DNA of 64,000 nt. Source: Mycobacterium celatum (GTDB taxonomy: Bacteria; Actinomycetota; Actinomycetes; Mycobacteriales; Mycobacteriaceae). The stretch spans positions 1 to 64,000 of the forward strand of contig NZ_LQOM01000015.1 in assembly GCF_002101595.1 (NCBI RefSeq), given 5' to 3'. The notes beneath the pieces were generated by a model, which had not been told where the DNA came from, did not search any database, and saw only the letters and a program-made list of their open reading frames with translations. Positions 1 through 18,112 of the stretch are shown in pieces. Both the position numbers and the translations under genes were made by a program. Positions within the stretch are counted from its first letter, which is position 1; the number at the start of each line of letters is the position of its first letter.

Positions 1-63
1 TTGCATGTGTTAAGCACGCCGCCAGCGTTCGTCCTGAGCCAGGATCAAACTCTCCAAACAAAA
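1..63 (-). rRNA. rrs: 16S ribosomal RNA, 5' end only
   Basis: The reverse complement reads TTTGTTTGGAGAGTTTGATC and continues with the universal start of bacterial 16S rRNA up to the conserved AACACATGCAA. The gene runs off the left edge, so only about 63 nt of roughly 1.5 kb are present. Its position behind tyrS on the same strand is the arrangement known for rrnB of fast-growing mycobacteria; in slow growers with one operon the rRNA lies behind murA instead. The exact mature 5' end cannot be fixed from sequence alone. Confidence 0.95.
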
Positions 64-329
64 CCGATTCAGAGAAAACAACCTGACAAACAAACAAAAA
101 ACCACACCCCAACCACGGGGCAGTCAAGGCATGGCAAAAAAACAACAACAAACAAAACCACCAAACACACTATTGAGTTCTCAAACAACACCCGCATCCC
201 AGCGGCCGCGCAACCAGCCCGCGGCGATTGCCGCGAACTGATGAAGCGGACAAGGTGGAACATCCTCGAATGCCGAGGTATTCCTCAGGATGCCGTCGCG
301 TTGCGGACCCGCCGCAGCGCGACGACAAC
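64..329 (-). other. rRNA operon leader with antitermination and processing elements
   Basis: This transcribed spacer between the rrn promoter and 16S contains, on the minus strand, the block TTGAGAACTCAATAGTGTGT at about 163-182. I recognise it as the conserved Box A antitermination region of mycobacterial rRNA leaders. It is followed by T-rich sequence and a hairpin-forming stretch (GCCATGCC...GGTTGGGGTGTGG) that resembles the RNase III processing stem upstream of mycobacterial 16S. No protein-coding signal is visible. Confidence 0.8.
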
Positions 330-358
330 AAGTTACGCGAGGGAAAACTGAGAGTCAA
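330..358 (-). promoter_or_regulatory. rrn promoter (SigA type)
   Basis: On the minus strand TTGACT (353-358) and TAACTT (330-335) are separated by exactly 17 bp, matching a housekeeping promoter; transcription should start near 322-323. It lies only about 37 bp behind the tyrS stop codon, so the rRNA operon has its own promoter just after tyrS. No second promoter is evident in the short gap. Confidence 0.75.
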
Positions 359-394
359 ATGGCCTGCTAGACCCCGGGTTTCGGCTCGCAGTGC

Positions 395-1666
395 TTAGTC
401 AACGCGCTCGACGCCGGCGATGTTCCGCTTGCCCCGGCGCAGCACCAGCCACCGTCCGTGCAGGAAGTCGGATGGCTGCGGCGCCCAGTCATCGTCGCCG
501 ATCTTGGTGTTGTTGACCGCCACGCCGCCCTCGGCGATCGTGCGCCGTGCGGCACCCCTGCTCGCGCACAGGCCGCTGGCCACCAGCAAGTCGACGATCC
601 CGTCCGGCGCGCCGGGCTTCAGCTCGGCCACCGAGGCCTCCCGCAACGCGGCGCTCAGTGTGGCCTCGTCCAGGCCCGCCAGCTCGCCGCGGCCGAACAA
701 CGCCCGGCTGGCGTGCTCGACGGCCTCGGTGGCCGCCTCACCGTGCACCAGCGTGGTGAGCTCGCGTGCCAGCCGCCGTTGCGCCGCCCGCTCTTGCGGC
801 CGCGACGCCGTGGCCTGCTCCAGCTCGGCCAGTTCGTCGCCCGACAGAAAGGTGAACCAGCGCAGGTAGCGGACGACGTCGGCGTCGGCGGTGTTGACGA
901 AGTACTGGTACCAGGCGTACGGCGTGGTCAGCTCCGGGTCCAGCCACACGTTGCCGCCACCGGTGGACTTACCGAACTTGGTGCCGTCGGCCGAGGTCAC
1001 CAGCGGCACCGTCAGCGCGTGCACGCTGGCGCCGAGCTTTTGGCGTACCAGGCGCACCCCTGCGATGATGTTGCCCCACTGATCGGAGCCGCCGATCTGC
1101 AGCACGCAATCGTGGCGCCGGTACAGCTGCACGTAGTCGTTGGCCTGCAACAGCATGTAGCTGAATTCGGTGTAGGAGATGCCCTCGCCCTCGAGGCGGC
1201 GCCGGATGGTGTCGCGGTCCAGCATCACGTTGACCGAGAAGTGCTTTCCGACGTCGCGCAGCAGCTCGATCGCGGACATGCCGCTGGTCCACTCGAGGTT
1301 GTTTTCGACGATCGCGCCCGTTGGTGAATCGTCGAAGTCGACGAACCGTTCCAGCTGGCCGCGGATCCGGTCGGTCCAGTCGAAGACGGTCTCGGCCGCG
1401 TTGAGCACGCGTTCGCCGCTGTCCCGCGGATCGCCGATCAGGCCGGTGGCGCCGCCGGCCAGCACGATCGGCCGATGCCCCGCGCGCTGGAAGCGGCGCA
1501 GCGCCAGCAGCGGCACCAGGTGTCCGGCGTGCAGGCTCGGTGCGGTGGGGTCAAATCCCGCGTAGAGGGTGATTGGGCCCTGGGCTACGGCGGCGGCCAG
1601 CGCGTCGATGTCGGTGGACTGCGCAATCAGCCCGCGCCAACTCAGCTCGTCGAGGATCGTGCCCAT
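395..1666 (-). CDS. tyrS: Tyrosyl-tRNA synthetase
   Basis: A 423-residue class I aminoacyl-tRNA synthetase that charges tRNA-Tyr in the cytoplasm. The HIGH motif appears as HAGH (residues 46-49) within [12 protein letters not shown], the substrate loop GGSDQWGN is present, and the KMSKS motif appears as KFGKS near residue 232. The C-terminal 70 residues form an S4-like RNA-binding domain (GVAVNN...). Length equals the usual bacterial enzyme. The gene begins 25 bp after mpg ends, so the two are probably co-transcribed. An rrn operon with its own promoter follows immediately. Confidence 0.97.
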   Translation of the reverse strand: MGTILDELSWRGLIAQSTDIDALAAAVAQGPITLYAGFDPTAPSLHAGHLVPLLALRRFQRAGHRPIVLAGGATGLIGDPRDSGERVLNAAETVFDWTDRIRGQLERFVDFDDSPTGAIVENNLEWTSGMSAIELLRDVGKHFSVNVMLDRDTIRRRLEGEGISYTEFSYMLLQANDYVQLYRRHDCVLQIGGSDQWGNIIAGVRLVRQKLGASVHALTVPLVTSADGTKFGKSTGGGNVWLDPELTTPYAWYQYFVNTADADVVRYLRWFTFLSGDELAELEQATASRPQERAAQRRLARELTTLVHGEAATEAVEHASRALFGRGELAGLDEATLSAALREASVAELKPGAPDGIVDLLVASGLCASRGAARRTIAEGGVAVNNTKIGDDDWAPQPSDFLHGRWLVLRRGKRNIAGVERVD

Positions 1667-1690
1667 GGAATAGATCTTCTCCGATCTTCG

Positions 1691-2302
1691 CTAATCGCTG
1701 GCCCCTGGGGCGGGTGCACGGGGGCTGCGTCGGTAGGCGGAGACCTCGGGTCGGCCCTGCAACCACAGCCGCCACGGCCTGTCCGCAGCGACGCTGACAC
1801 CCACCCGCGGGCCGGAAACCGCGGTGAGGGCGTCGTTGAGCGTCAGCCGCACCGGGCTGTTCGGGTCGAACAGATCGAGGCCGTTGTCGTCCATGGTGAT
1901 TCGCAGCGCCGAGCAGAGGTTCCCCGGCCCGCGGGCCAGCGCGACGGTCCGGGCCGCGTCGCCGCGCCGGGACCGGGCGAGGTCGGTGCCGCTCTCGATG
2001 GCGCCGGCCCGCAGCAGAACGGCCGCAGCGGTGCCGTCCGGACCGCAGGCCACGTTGGCGCAGACGTGGATGCCGTGGCTGCGGTAGGTGTACAGCCGCC
2101 CGGCGGGGCCGAACATCACCGCGTTGCGGCCACTGATGCCGCGGTAGGAATGCGCCGCAGCGTCCGGCCACGGGCCGTCCGGAACCCCGCCGTAGGCCTC
2201 GACCTCGACGATCGTCGCGCTGACGCCGCGGCCGATCAGCGTGGCACCCAGCAGCCGCCGCGCCGCCGACACCGGGTCGCCGGCGAGTTCGTCAGCGCTC
2301 AC
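1691..2302 (-). CDS. mpg: 3-methyladenine DNA glycosylase (Mpg/AAG family)
   Basis: A 203-residue AAG/MPG-type DNA glycosylase that removes alkylated purines in base excision repair. Family signatures include ARRLLGATL near the N terminus, EVEAYGG with the catalytic Glu, DAAAHSYRG and the [20 protein letters not shown] block. The GTG at 2302 ([10 protein letters not shown]) gives 203 residues, the length I recall for the M. tuberculosis protein. The longer frame to 2359 would overlap the divergent ABC transporter start and has no family similarity there. The gene sits directly upstream of tyrS and is divergent from the ABC exporter. Confidence 0.92.
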   Translation of the reverse strand: MSADELAGDPVSAARRLLGATLIGRGVSATIVEVEAYGGVPDGPWPDAAAHSYRGISGRNAVMFGPAGRLYTYRSHGIHVCANVACGPDGTAAAVLLRAGAIESGTDLARSRRGDAARTVALARGPGNLCSALRITMDDNGLDLFDPNSPVRLTLNDALTAVSGPRVGVSVAADRPWRLWLQGRPEVSAYRRSPRAPAPGASD

Positions 2303-2359
2303 GGGACAGATTCTGCCCTGGCTCTTGACAGCGGGGGTGCACAGGCGGATATTCATCAC

Positions 2360-3124
2360 ATGATGACTTCATCAAGCGATGAATTGCTTGCCCGGGGTGC
2401 GGAGGCTGCCGTCGAAATCGACCACTTGCGGGTCATTCGCGGGAAACGCCCTGCGCTGCATGACTTCTCGGTGCAGATCGCCCGCGGCACCATCACCGGC
2501 CTGTTGGGCCCGTCCGGCTGCGGCAAGACGACGCTCATGCGTTGCATCGTCGGGACCCAGATCGTGGCGTCGGGAAGCGTCACCGTCCTGGGGCATCCGG
2601 CGGGTTCGGCCCCATTGCGGCGGCGGGTCGGCTATATGCCGCAGGACCCGACCATCTATAACGACCTGCGGGTCGTCGACAACGTCCGCTACTTCGCGTC
2701 GCTGTACGGTTTCGACGCCCGGGCCGCCGACGCCGCGATCGAGCGGGTGGGGCTGACCGATCACAGCACCGCCAATTGCGGGAACCTCTCCGGTGGTCAG
2801 CGCACCCGGGCATCGCTGGCGTGCGCGCTTGTCTGCCGACCCGAGCTGCTCGTGCTCGACGAGCCGACGGTGGGCCTGGACCCGGTGCTGCGGGTGGATC
2901 TGTGGGAGCAGTTCCATGAGCTCGCCCGCGGTGGGACCACGCTGCTGGTCTCCAGTCACGTGATGGACGAAGCCGACCACTGCGGTGATCTGCTGCTGAT
3001 GCGCGACGGCCATCTGGTCGCCCACACCACCCCGACCCAACTACGAGAGGACACCGGATGCACGGGACTCGAGGAAGCGTTTCTGTCCATCATCAAACGC
3101 AGCACCGCGCGCCAAGCCGGCTAG
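2360..3124 (+). CDS. ABC transporter ATP-binding protein (drug/lipid exporter type)
   Basis: A 254-residue cytoplasmic ATPase of an ABC-2 type exporter, similar in order and sequence to Rv1687c. Walker A is GPSGCGKTT, the signature is LSGGQ and Walker B is [13 protein letters not shown], followed by the H-loop SSHVMDEAD. Two adjacent ATG codons (2360, 2363) are possible starts; neither has a good Shine-Dalgarno sequence. The permease gene starts inside its 3' end (3058), and a TetR gene follows, giving a three-gene operon divergent from mpg. The substrate is unknown. Confidence 0.9.
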   Translation: MMTSSSDELLARGAEAAVEIDHLRVIRGKRPALHDFSVQIARGTITGLLGPSGCGKTTLMRCIVGTQIVASGSVTVLGHPAGSAPLRRRVGYMPQDPTIYNDLRVVDNVRYFASLYGFDARAADAAIERVGLTDHSTANCGNLSGGQRTRASLACALVCRPELLVLDEPTVGLDPVLRVDLWEQFHELARGGTTLLVSSHVMDEADHCGDLLLMRDGHLVAHTTPTQLREDTGCTGLEEAFLSIIKRSTARQAG

Positions 3125-3876
3125 GGCTGCAGGCATACGCGGCGACGACCGCCCGGATCCTGCGACAGTTGGCCGCCGACCGTCGCAGCCTCGCGATGAT
3201 CGTGCTGGTGCCGATTCTCGTCATCACGCTGATGTACTTCATGTTCGAAAATGCACCACACCGCCCCGGCACGCCGTCGCCGTTCAACAACGCCTGCCTG
3301 ATCCTGCTGGGGCTTTTTCCGCTGTTCTTGATGTTCATCATCACGTCGATCACCATGCAGCGCGAACGAGCCTCGGGAACGCTGGAGCGGATCCTCACCA
3401 CTCCGCTTCGCCGGCTCGACTTGCTGATGGCGTACGGCACCGCGTTCTCGACTGCTGCTGCGGCGCAAGCGATTCTGGCTTGCTTGGTGTCGTTCTGGTT
3501 CCTGGGATTCGACACCGCCGGCAGCCCGGTCTGGGTGTTCGTGATCGCGATCGTCAACGCGGTGCTCGGGGTGGGGCTGGGCCTGTTGTGTAGTGCGTTC
3601 GCCCGCACCGAGTTTCAGGCCGTGCAGTTCATCCCGTTGGTGATGGTTCCCCAGCTGCTGCTGGCCGGAATCATCGTCCCGCGGGCGCTGATGGCGACGT
3701 GGCTGCAGTGGATCAGCAACGTGCTGCCCGCCAGCTACGCCCTGGAGGCGTTGCAGCAAGTGGGCGCACATCCGGAGCTGACGTGGATTGCGGTGCGCGA
3801 CATGATCGTGGTGCTGGACTTTGCGATCGTGGCGCTGTGCCTGGCCGCGGCGACGCTGCGCCGACGGACTCCGTAA
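3058..3876 (+). CDS. ABC-2 type transporter permease
   Basis: A 272-residue membrane protein with about six hydrophobic segments: MIVLVPILVITLMYFMF near residues 48-64, then CLILLGLFPLFLMFIITSI, two central helices, a helix around PLVMVPQLLLAGIIVP and a C-terminal one. The conserved ABC-2 loop RERASGTLERILTTPLRR lies after the second helix, and the PASYALEALQQV motif precedes the last. The ATG at 3058 has AGAGG 8 nt upstream but overlaps the ATPase gene by 67 bp; a start further in is possible, and the M. tuberculosis homologue is shorter. It is the channel partner of the preceding ATPase. Confidence 0.87.
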   Translation: MHGTRGSVSVHHQTQHRAPSRLGLQAYAATTARILRQLAADRRSLAMIVLVPILVITLMYFMFENAPHRPGTPSPFNNACLILLGLFPLFLMFIITSITMQRERASGTLERILTTPLRRLDLLMAYGTAFSTAAAAQAILACLVSFWFLGFDTAGSPVWVFVIAIVNAVLGVGLGLLCSAFARTEFQAVQFIPLVMVPQLLLAGIIVPRALMATWLQWISNVLPASYALEALQQVGAHPELTWIAVRDMIVVLDFAIVALCLAAATLRRRTP

Positions 3877-3880
3877 TCCG

Positions 3881-4486
3881 GTGGCCAATCGCCGTGGGCG
3901 CCCGCCGGGCACCTCCGACGCCCGGGAACGGATTCTTGCGAGCGCACGAGAGCTATTCGCCCGCAACGGTATTGCTAATACATCGGTACGCGCGGTGGCC
4001 GCCGCGGCCGGCGTCGACTCTGCGTTGGTGCATCACTATTACGGCACCAAGGAAAAGCTGTTCGCCGCGGCCGTCCACATCCCGATCGACCCGATGGAGG
4101 TCATCGGCCCGTTGCGCGAAGTGCCACTCGAGGACCTCGGCTACACGCTGCCGTCGCTGTTGTTGCCGCTGTGGGACTCCGAGATAGGTGCCGGTTTCAT
4201 CGCCGAGCTACGGTCGATTCTGGCCGGCTCGGAGGTGAACCTTTTCCGGTCGTTCATCCAAGACGTGATCACGACCGAAGTGGGTTCGCGGGTCGACAGT
4301 CCCCCGGGCAGCGGCAGGATCCGCGTGCAATTCGTGGCATCGCAGTTGGTGGGCGTGGTGATGGCGCGTTACATCTTGGAGCTGGAGCCATTCAAATCGC
4401 TGCCGGCCCAACAGATCGCCGAAACCATCGCACCGAACCTGCAGCGTTACCTCACCGGGGATCTGCCGGGTTGGCCCGCGCCATGA
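3881..4486 (+). CDS. TetR family transcriptional regulator
   Basis: A 201-residue repressor-type protein (Rv1685c-like). The N-terminal helix-turn-helix spans about residues 15-60, with the family pattern RILASARELFARNGIANTSV followed by VAAAAGVDSALVHHYYGTKE. The C-terminal ligand domain is TetR_C-like. GTG at 3881 starts 4 nt after the permease stop and opens with ANRRGRPPG, a usual start for this family; the longer upstream frame only overlaps the permease. It probably controls the exporter operon of which it is the last gene. The inducer is unknown. Confidence 0.9.
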   Translation: MANRRGRPPGTSDARERILASARELFARNGIANTSVRAVAAAAGVDSALVHHYYGTKEKLFAAAVHIPIDPMEVIGPLREVPLEDLGYTLPSLLLPLWDSEIGAGFIAELRSILAGSEVNLFRSFIQDVITTEVGSRVDSPPGSGRIRVQFVASQLVGVVMARYILELEPFKSLPAQQIAETIAPNLQRYLTGDLPGWPAP

Positions 4487-4664
4487 GCCGCGCGTGCTCG
4501 TCGTCGCCGACGTCGCGAGCCTCGTCGACCAGCAGTACCGGGATGCCGTCCTCGATCCGGTAGGCACGTCGCAGCCGCGGGTTGTAGAGCGTGTCGTCGA
4601 CCAGCAGCAGCGGGCCGCGGTCGGCAGGGCAGACCAGAATGCTCAGCAGCGCGTCGTCGATCAT
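4452..4664 (-). CDS. Trm112/UPF0434-like small protein
   Basis: A 70-residue protein with the Trm112/YcaR family layout: LLSILVCPADRGPLLLVDD, then RLRRAYRIEDGIPVLLVDEAR. Trm112-like proteins in bacteria are small scaffold or activator proteins of unclear role. Only one of the usual cysteines is left (LVCP), so zinc binding is doubtful. The ATG overlaps the stop codon of the large upstream gene by 4 bp (ATGA, 4661-4664), which indicates translational coupling. Its 3' end overlaps the convergent TetR gene by 35 bp. Confidence 0.82.
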   Translation of the reverse strand: MIDDALLSILVCPADRGPLLLVDDTLYNPRLRRAYRIEDGIPVLLVDEARDVGDDEHARLMARANPADPR

Positions 4665-7633
4665 GCGTGGCTGCCGGACAGCTCGGTCCGCACCGACGAG
4701 GTCAGCCGCCGGAACTGGTTGGTGAAGGTGTCGAAATACCAGGCATGCCGCCCCGGCTTCGGGATACCGGCCGCGCGCAACGCGCTGACCGCGGGGCGGT
4801 AGGTGGCACTGAGCGTCATCTCGGGAACAACGTGCACGATGTCAGGCCCAAGCCCGAACGGCATGCCCGCCACCGCCTCCGTGAGATCCGCCGCTGTGAT
4901 GGTGGCGCCCGGTTGCAATGTCACGGCCGACACGGCGACCTGCTGGCCGCGCACCGACACGCCGTAGGTCACCGCGAGGTCGACGCCGGTGATCAGGCCG
5001 AGCGCGTCGATGATCGGCTCGCAATAGACCATCCCCCGCGCGGTGCGGATCACCGAACCACGCCGGCCCAGCAGCCAGTAGTCGCCATCGGTGTCGCGAC
5101 GGAACAGGTATTCCGTGGAGATCCAGGTGTCGGCGGGTGCGAAGACCCCACGCTTCACCGACGCGGTGGGATCGATCGGACCGCGCGGCTGGGCCAGCAG
5201 CACCCCGGGCTCGCCGGCCTCGGCGACCTTCACGAAACCCTGGTCGTTCTCGAGGATCAGATCGTGTTCGGCGTCGTAGGCGCCCAGTTCGACACGGCTG
5301 GCACCAGGTAGCGGTCGGCCCTTGCTGCCGATCTTGGCGCCGGACACATTGGCCAGCACCGCCTGCCCGTCGGTGGTGGCGAAGAACTCGACCACATGCG
5401 CGGGCGCGAACACGTCGACGATGCGCTGCCACAAACCGGTCGGCATACCGGAACCGATGAACAACCGGACCGGATGATTGCCGTGCAGCACGAAAGCAGG
5501 GTCGTCGATGACATCGCGCAGCATCGCCCAGGTGTAGGACACCACCGTGACGCCGTACTGGTGCACCTCGGCGACGAACCGGTCCGGGCACAGCCCGCGC
5601 GACAGCGCGATGCGGGCGCCGCCGACCACCGCCCCGCCCAGGCTCACCAGCAGCCCCGACTCGTGATGCAACGGCGTCAGGCAGTACACGGTGTCGCCGC
5701 GTCCCAGCGCGGCCGTCGAGGCCGTACCGAACGCCGACAACGCCCAGCGATAGTTGGTGATCTGCTTGGCAACCAGTTCGCCGCCGATGGTGCTGAACGC
5801 GACAAAGGCCAGGTCGCGCGCAAACCCCGGGTTGGGTCGGTACCAGCCGGGCAGCTCGACGGCGTCCGGGTCGATTTTCTCCATGTCGATGACGCCCGCG
5901 TCGTCGGGCAGATCCAGATCACGTGCCTCACCACCCCCGAGAACCAGGATCTGGCCGGGCAATTGGCGCGCGGTCTCCAGGTTGGTGGGGTCGGTGATGA
6001 TCTCGCTGACGCCGCCGATCCGCACCGCCGCGGCGAGGTCGGCGTCGGGCCGCATCAGCACCGCCACCGCGCCCAGCCGGGACAGCGCGGCGATCGCGAC
6101 GAGTGCGCTGGGTCGGGTCTCCATCAGCACGCCGACGTGTTCACCCTGCCGGACGCCAACTTCGATCAGGCCGCGAACAACATTGTCGATGCGCCGGTTC
6201 ACCGCTTCGTAGGTATGCACCCGCCCGTCGAACAGCAGGAATTCGCCCTGCGGCGCGTCGTGCGCCTGTTCGCCGATGATCCGGCCCAACGAGATCCGCG
6301 TGTGGTCGTTGATCTGGCCCAGCCTTGCCAATCGGGGCAGTGTCCGGACCGTTTCGACAGCCAGCGTGCGCACCGACTTGTTGGCCGCCACCACCGCGTC
6401 GGCCGCGCCGCGGGCAACCGCCAGCGCCACCTCCGAAGCTTCACCGATGCCGTGCGCCACCCGCGAGCTGAATGCCACGCCACTGTCGGTGCGTTCGACC
6501 GGTTGGTCGGCCATCGGCACGATGCCGTCCGGTTTGCCGCCGTGCCCGGAGATCCACTTCACCCATTGGGCGACAGTCGGCCAAGACTGCTGTGCCGCTT
6601 TGGAACCGACGACCAAGCCGAAGTGGCCTGCCCGCAGCGTGTACTCGTACACGTCGGCGTTGGGCGCCGCACGCCTGATGCCGCGCACCGCCGGCGGTTG
6701 GCCGATGTCGTCGACCTCTCCGACGAAAGCCAGCACCGGGCAGGTGATGTCGGTCAACGTGACCAGTTGACCGTTGATCGCGAAACCACCGGTCATCATC
6801 CGGTTGTGGGCGATGAATTGCTTGAGCAATTCGGAGACCGCGGGACCCGACCAGGCGATCCAGCCTTCGGACTCCAAGAACCTGCGCTGCGCTTCCCGGG
6901 GGAGCAACGCCTCACGATCGTGTAACTGACGCACGAAGTCCAGCCGCGCCTTCGCGGTCTTCAGTGGGTCCATCATCTGAAAACCCATGCGCGCCAACCA
7001 GCTTGGAATGTCCAGTCGGTTGAACACATGGTCGGCCATGAAGTTGGCGGTGGCCTGGGCAAGGTTGGGCGGAACACCCATCGGCAGCGCGGCAAGGGTG
7101 TCCACCGGCGACCCGAACGCCACGATGCTGGCGATGTTCTTGGAACGCCGATATCCGGCCGCCTGGTAGCAGAACATCCCGCCTTGCGAATAGCCGACCA
7201 GGTGCACGTCCTGGCCGGTGTTCTCCACCGTGGTGTCGATGGCCTCGCTCAGCGCGACGATGTGGTCGGCGAGGTTGCGGCGCATGCCGCCCTCGACCTT
7301 GTCCGGCGAGCCGAAGTCGATCACCCAGGGATCCAGCCCGGCGCTGTGCAGGATGCCGACCGCGCCCTCGGACCTGGTGACGTCCCACATGTTCGCCGAC
7401 ATCATCATCGGGTGCACCAGCAACACCGGTGGGCCCGCCGGCGGCTGCCCGGGCCGGTTGTCCGGCGGGAAATACCGCCGAAGCTTGTACATCGGAACGC
7501 TTTCGACAACCTGGAACGGCGACGGAACCGTCCCGGTCTCCAGCCCGCCGAGGCGCAAAACTTCAAGACCGTTCTGCGCCGTCGCCATGAGACGCTCGAC
7601 CGGTCGCGTGACCGCTGAAAGATGTAGGTCCAC
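4661..7633 (-). CDS. Fusion of PHA-synthase-like alpha/beta hydrolase and acyl-CoA synthetase-like domain (Rv1683 type)
   Basis: A 990-residue two-domain protein. Residues 1 to about 430 resemble class III PHA synthase/lipase alpha/beta hydrolases, with nucleophile elbow GYSQGG (Ser149), Asp308/309 in GEVDD and His337 in RAGHFG. From about residue 455 there is an adenylate-forming fold. Its P-loop region reads FSTIGGELVAKQI instead of the usual TSGTTGxPK, so adenylation may be lost. The GTG at 7633 has AGGGGAG five nt upstream and starts VDLHLSAVTRPVERL. The longer frame runs into the upstream tandem repeat. In M. tuberculosis the homologue is annotated as a possible bifunctional lipid enzyme; involvement in triacylglycerol metabolism is my inference. 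Confidence 0.9.
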   Translation of the reverse strand: MDLHLSAVTRPVERLMATAQNGLEVLRLGGLETGTVPSPFQVVESVPMYKLRRYFPPDNRPGQPPAGPPVLLVHPMMMSANMWDVTRSEGAVGILHSAGLDPWVIDFGSPDKVEGGMRRNLADHIVALSEAIDTTVENTGQDVHLVGYSQGGMFCYQAAGYRRSKNIASIVAFGSPVDTLAALPMGVPPNLAQATANFMADHVFNRLDIPSWLARMGFQMMDPLKTAKARLDFVRQLHDREALLPREAQRRFLESEGWIAWSGPAVSELLKQFIAHNRMMTGGFAINGQLVTLTDITCPVLAFVGEVDDIGQPPAVRGIRRAAPNADVYEYTLRAGHFGLVVGSKAAQQSWPTVAQWVKWISGHGGKPDGIVPMADQPVERTDSGVAFSSRVAHGIGEASEVALAVARGAADAVVAANKSVRTLAVETVRTLPRLARLGQINDHTRISLGRIIGEQAHDAPQGEFLLFDGRVHTYEAVNRRIDNVVRGLIEVGVRQGEHVGVLMETRPSALVAIAALSRLGAVAVLMRPDADLAAAVRIGGVSEIITDPTNLETARQLPGQILVLGGGEARDLDLPDDAGVIDMEKIDPDAVELPGWYRPNPGFARDLAFVAFSTIGGELVAKQITNYRWALSAFGTASTAALGRGDTVYCLTPLHHESGLLVSLGGAVVGGARIALSRGLCPDRFVAEVHQYGVTVVSYTWAMLRDVIDDPAFVLHGNHPVRLFIGSGMPTGLWQRIVDVFAPAHVVEFFATTDGQAVLANVSGAKIGSKGRPLPGASRVELGAYDAEHDLILENDQGFVKVAEAGEPGVLLAQPRGPIDPTASVKRGVFAPADTWISTEYLFRRDTDGDYWLLGRRGSVIRTARGMVYCEPIIDALGLITGVDLAVTYGVSVRGQQVAVSAVTLQPGATITAADLTEAVAGMPFGLGPDIVHVVPEMTLSATYRPAVSALRAAGIPKPGRHAWYFDTFTNQFRRLTSSVRTELSGSHA

Positions 7634-7683
7634 CGCTGCTCCCCTGATTGACCTGCATATTCTGGCACATCGCGCGGTGCTGC

Positions 7684-7795
7684 GTTCGGTTGCGCGTCGA
7701 CCCGCTTCGCCCGGCTCCGCCGCCCTCGCGATCGCCGCTGTTCGGTTGCGCGTCGACCCGCTTCGCCCGGCTCCGCCGCCCTCGCGATCGCCGCT
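7684..7795. repeat. Perfect 56-bp tandem duplication
   Basis: Two identical adjacent 56-bp units (7684-7739 and 7740-7795) start with GTTCGGTTGCGCGTCGACCC and end in CGCGATCGCCGCT. They fill most of the 174-bp region between two divergent genes and end 12 bp before the GTG of the ABC-F gene. The last 44 bp of the unit recur with 38 matches at 24777-24820, so the unit belongs to a dispersed intergenic repeat family. Confidence 0.9.
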
Positions 7796-7807
7796 ACGTT
7801 GGGATGC

Positions 7808-12259
<4,452 letters not shown>

Positions 12260-12276
12260 GAACCAATCTCCTTATG

Positions 12277-14871
<2,595 letters not shown>

Positions 14872-14875
<4 letters not shown>

Positions 14876-15746
14876 GCGCTCACCACCTTGGTGCCGGTAC
14901 CCTCATCGGTGAATAGCTCGACCAGCACGCAGTGTTCGACGCGTCCGTCGATCACGTGTGCACTGGGCACGCCGCCGCCGACGGCACGCAAGCAGGCCTC
15001 GACCTTGGGGATCATCCCCGTCTCCAGGGCCGGCAGCAGTTGCGCCAATGTGGCGGTGTCGATTTCGCTGACCAGCGAATCACGGTCCGGCCAGCGGGTG
15101 TACAGCCCTTCGACGTCAGTGAGCATCAACAGTTTTTCGGCTCCCAGTGCTTCGGCCAGCGCCGCCGCGGCGGTGTCGGCGTTGATGTTGTGCACCACGC
15201 CGTCGGCATCCGGCGCCAGCGTCGAGACGACCGGAATGCGCCGCGCGGCAATCAGATCCCGCACCGCGGCGGTGTTGACGCGGTCGACGTTGCCCACGAG
15301 CCCGATGTCGGTGGCCACCCCGTCGACGGTGACGCTGCGCCGCACGGCGGTGAACAGCTGCGCATCTTCGCCGGTGATGCCGACCGCGTACGGCCCGTGC
15401 GCGTTGATCAGGTTGACCAGTTCCCGGCCCACCTGGCCGAACAACACCATCCGTGCCACCTCGAGCACTTCCGGTGTGGTGACCCGGAATCCGCCCTTGA
15501 AGTCGCCGGGGATATTGAGGCGTTGCAGCATGGCGCTGATCTGCGGTCCGCCGCCGTGCACGACGACGGGGTGGATGCCGCAGTTGCGCAGAAACGCCAT
15601 ATCGGCGGCGAACGCGTGCTTGAGCGTGTCGTCGGTCATCGCGTTGCCGCCGTACTTGATCACGACGATCTTGCCGTGCAGTTGCTTGAGCCAGGGCAGG
15701 GCTTCAGCTAGCACCTGCGCTTTGACATGAGTCGACAATGCGGCGG

Positions 15747-15750
<4 letters not shown>
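14872..15750 (-). CDS. argB: Acetylglutamate kinase
   Basis: A 292-residue amino acid kinase that phosphorylates N-acetylglutamate, the feedback-controlled step of the pathway. Glycine-rich motifs [10 protein letters not shown] and [10 protein letters not shown] and the C-terminal [11 protein letters not shown] are present, as expected for the arginine-sensitive hexameric type with an N-terminal helix. Start and stop overlap the neighbouring argJ and argD genes by 4 bp each. Confidence 0.97.
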
Positions 15751-18104
<2,354 letters not shown>

Positions 18105-18112
18105 GTGGGAAG

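Noticed and set aside
1..351. A 116-codon open frame over the rRNA leader
   Set aside because: The region is the 16S 5' end, leader and promoter on the other strand; the frame is fortuitous.
5396..6925. A 509-codon open frame on the plus strand
   Set aside because: It lies antisense to the well-supported hydrolase/synthetase fusion; its product is rich in Arg, Gln, His and Val with no family pattern, as expected from high-GC codon bias.
7634..7807. CRISPR-like array
   Set aside because: Only two directly abutting copies without spacers and no cas genes; it is a simple tandem duplication.
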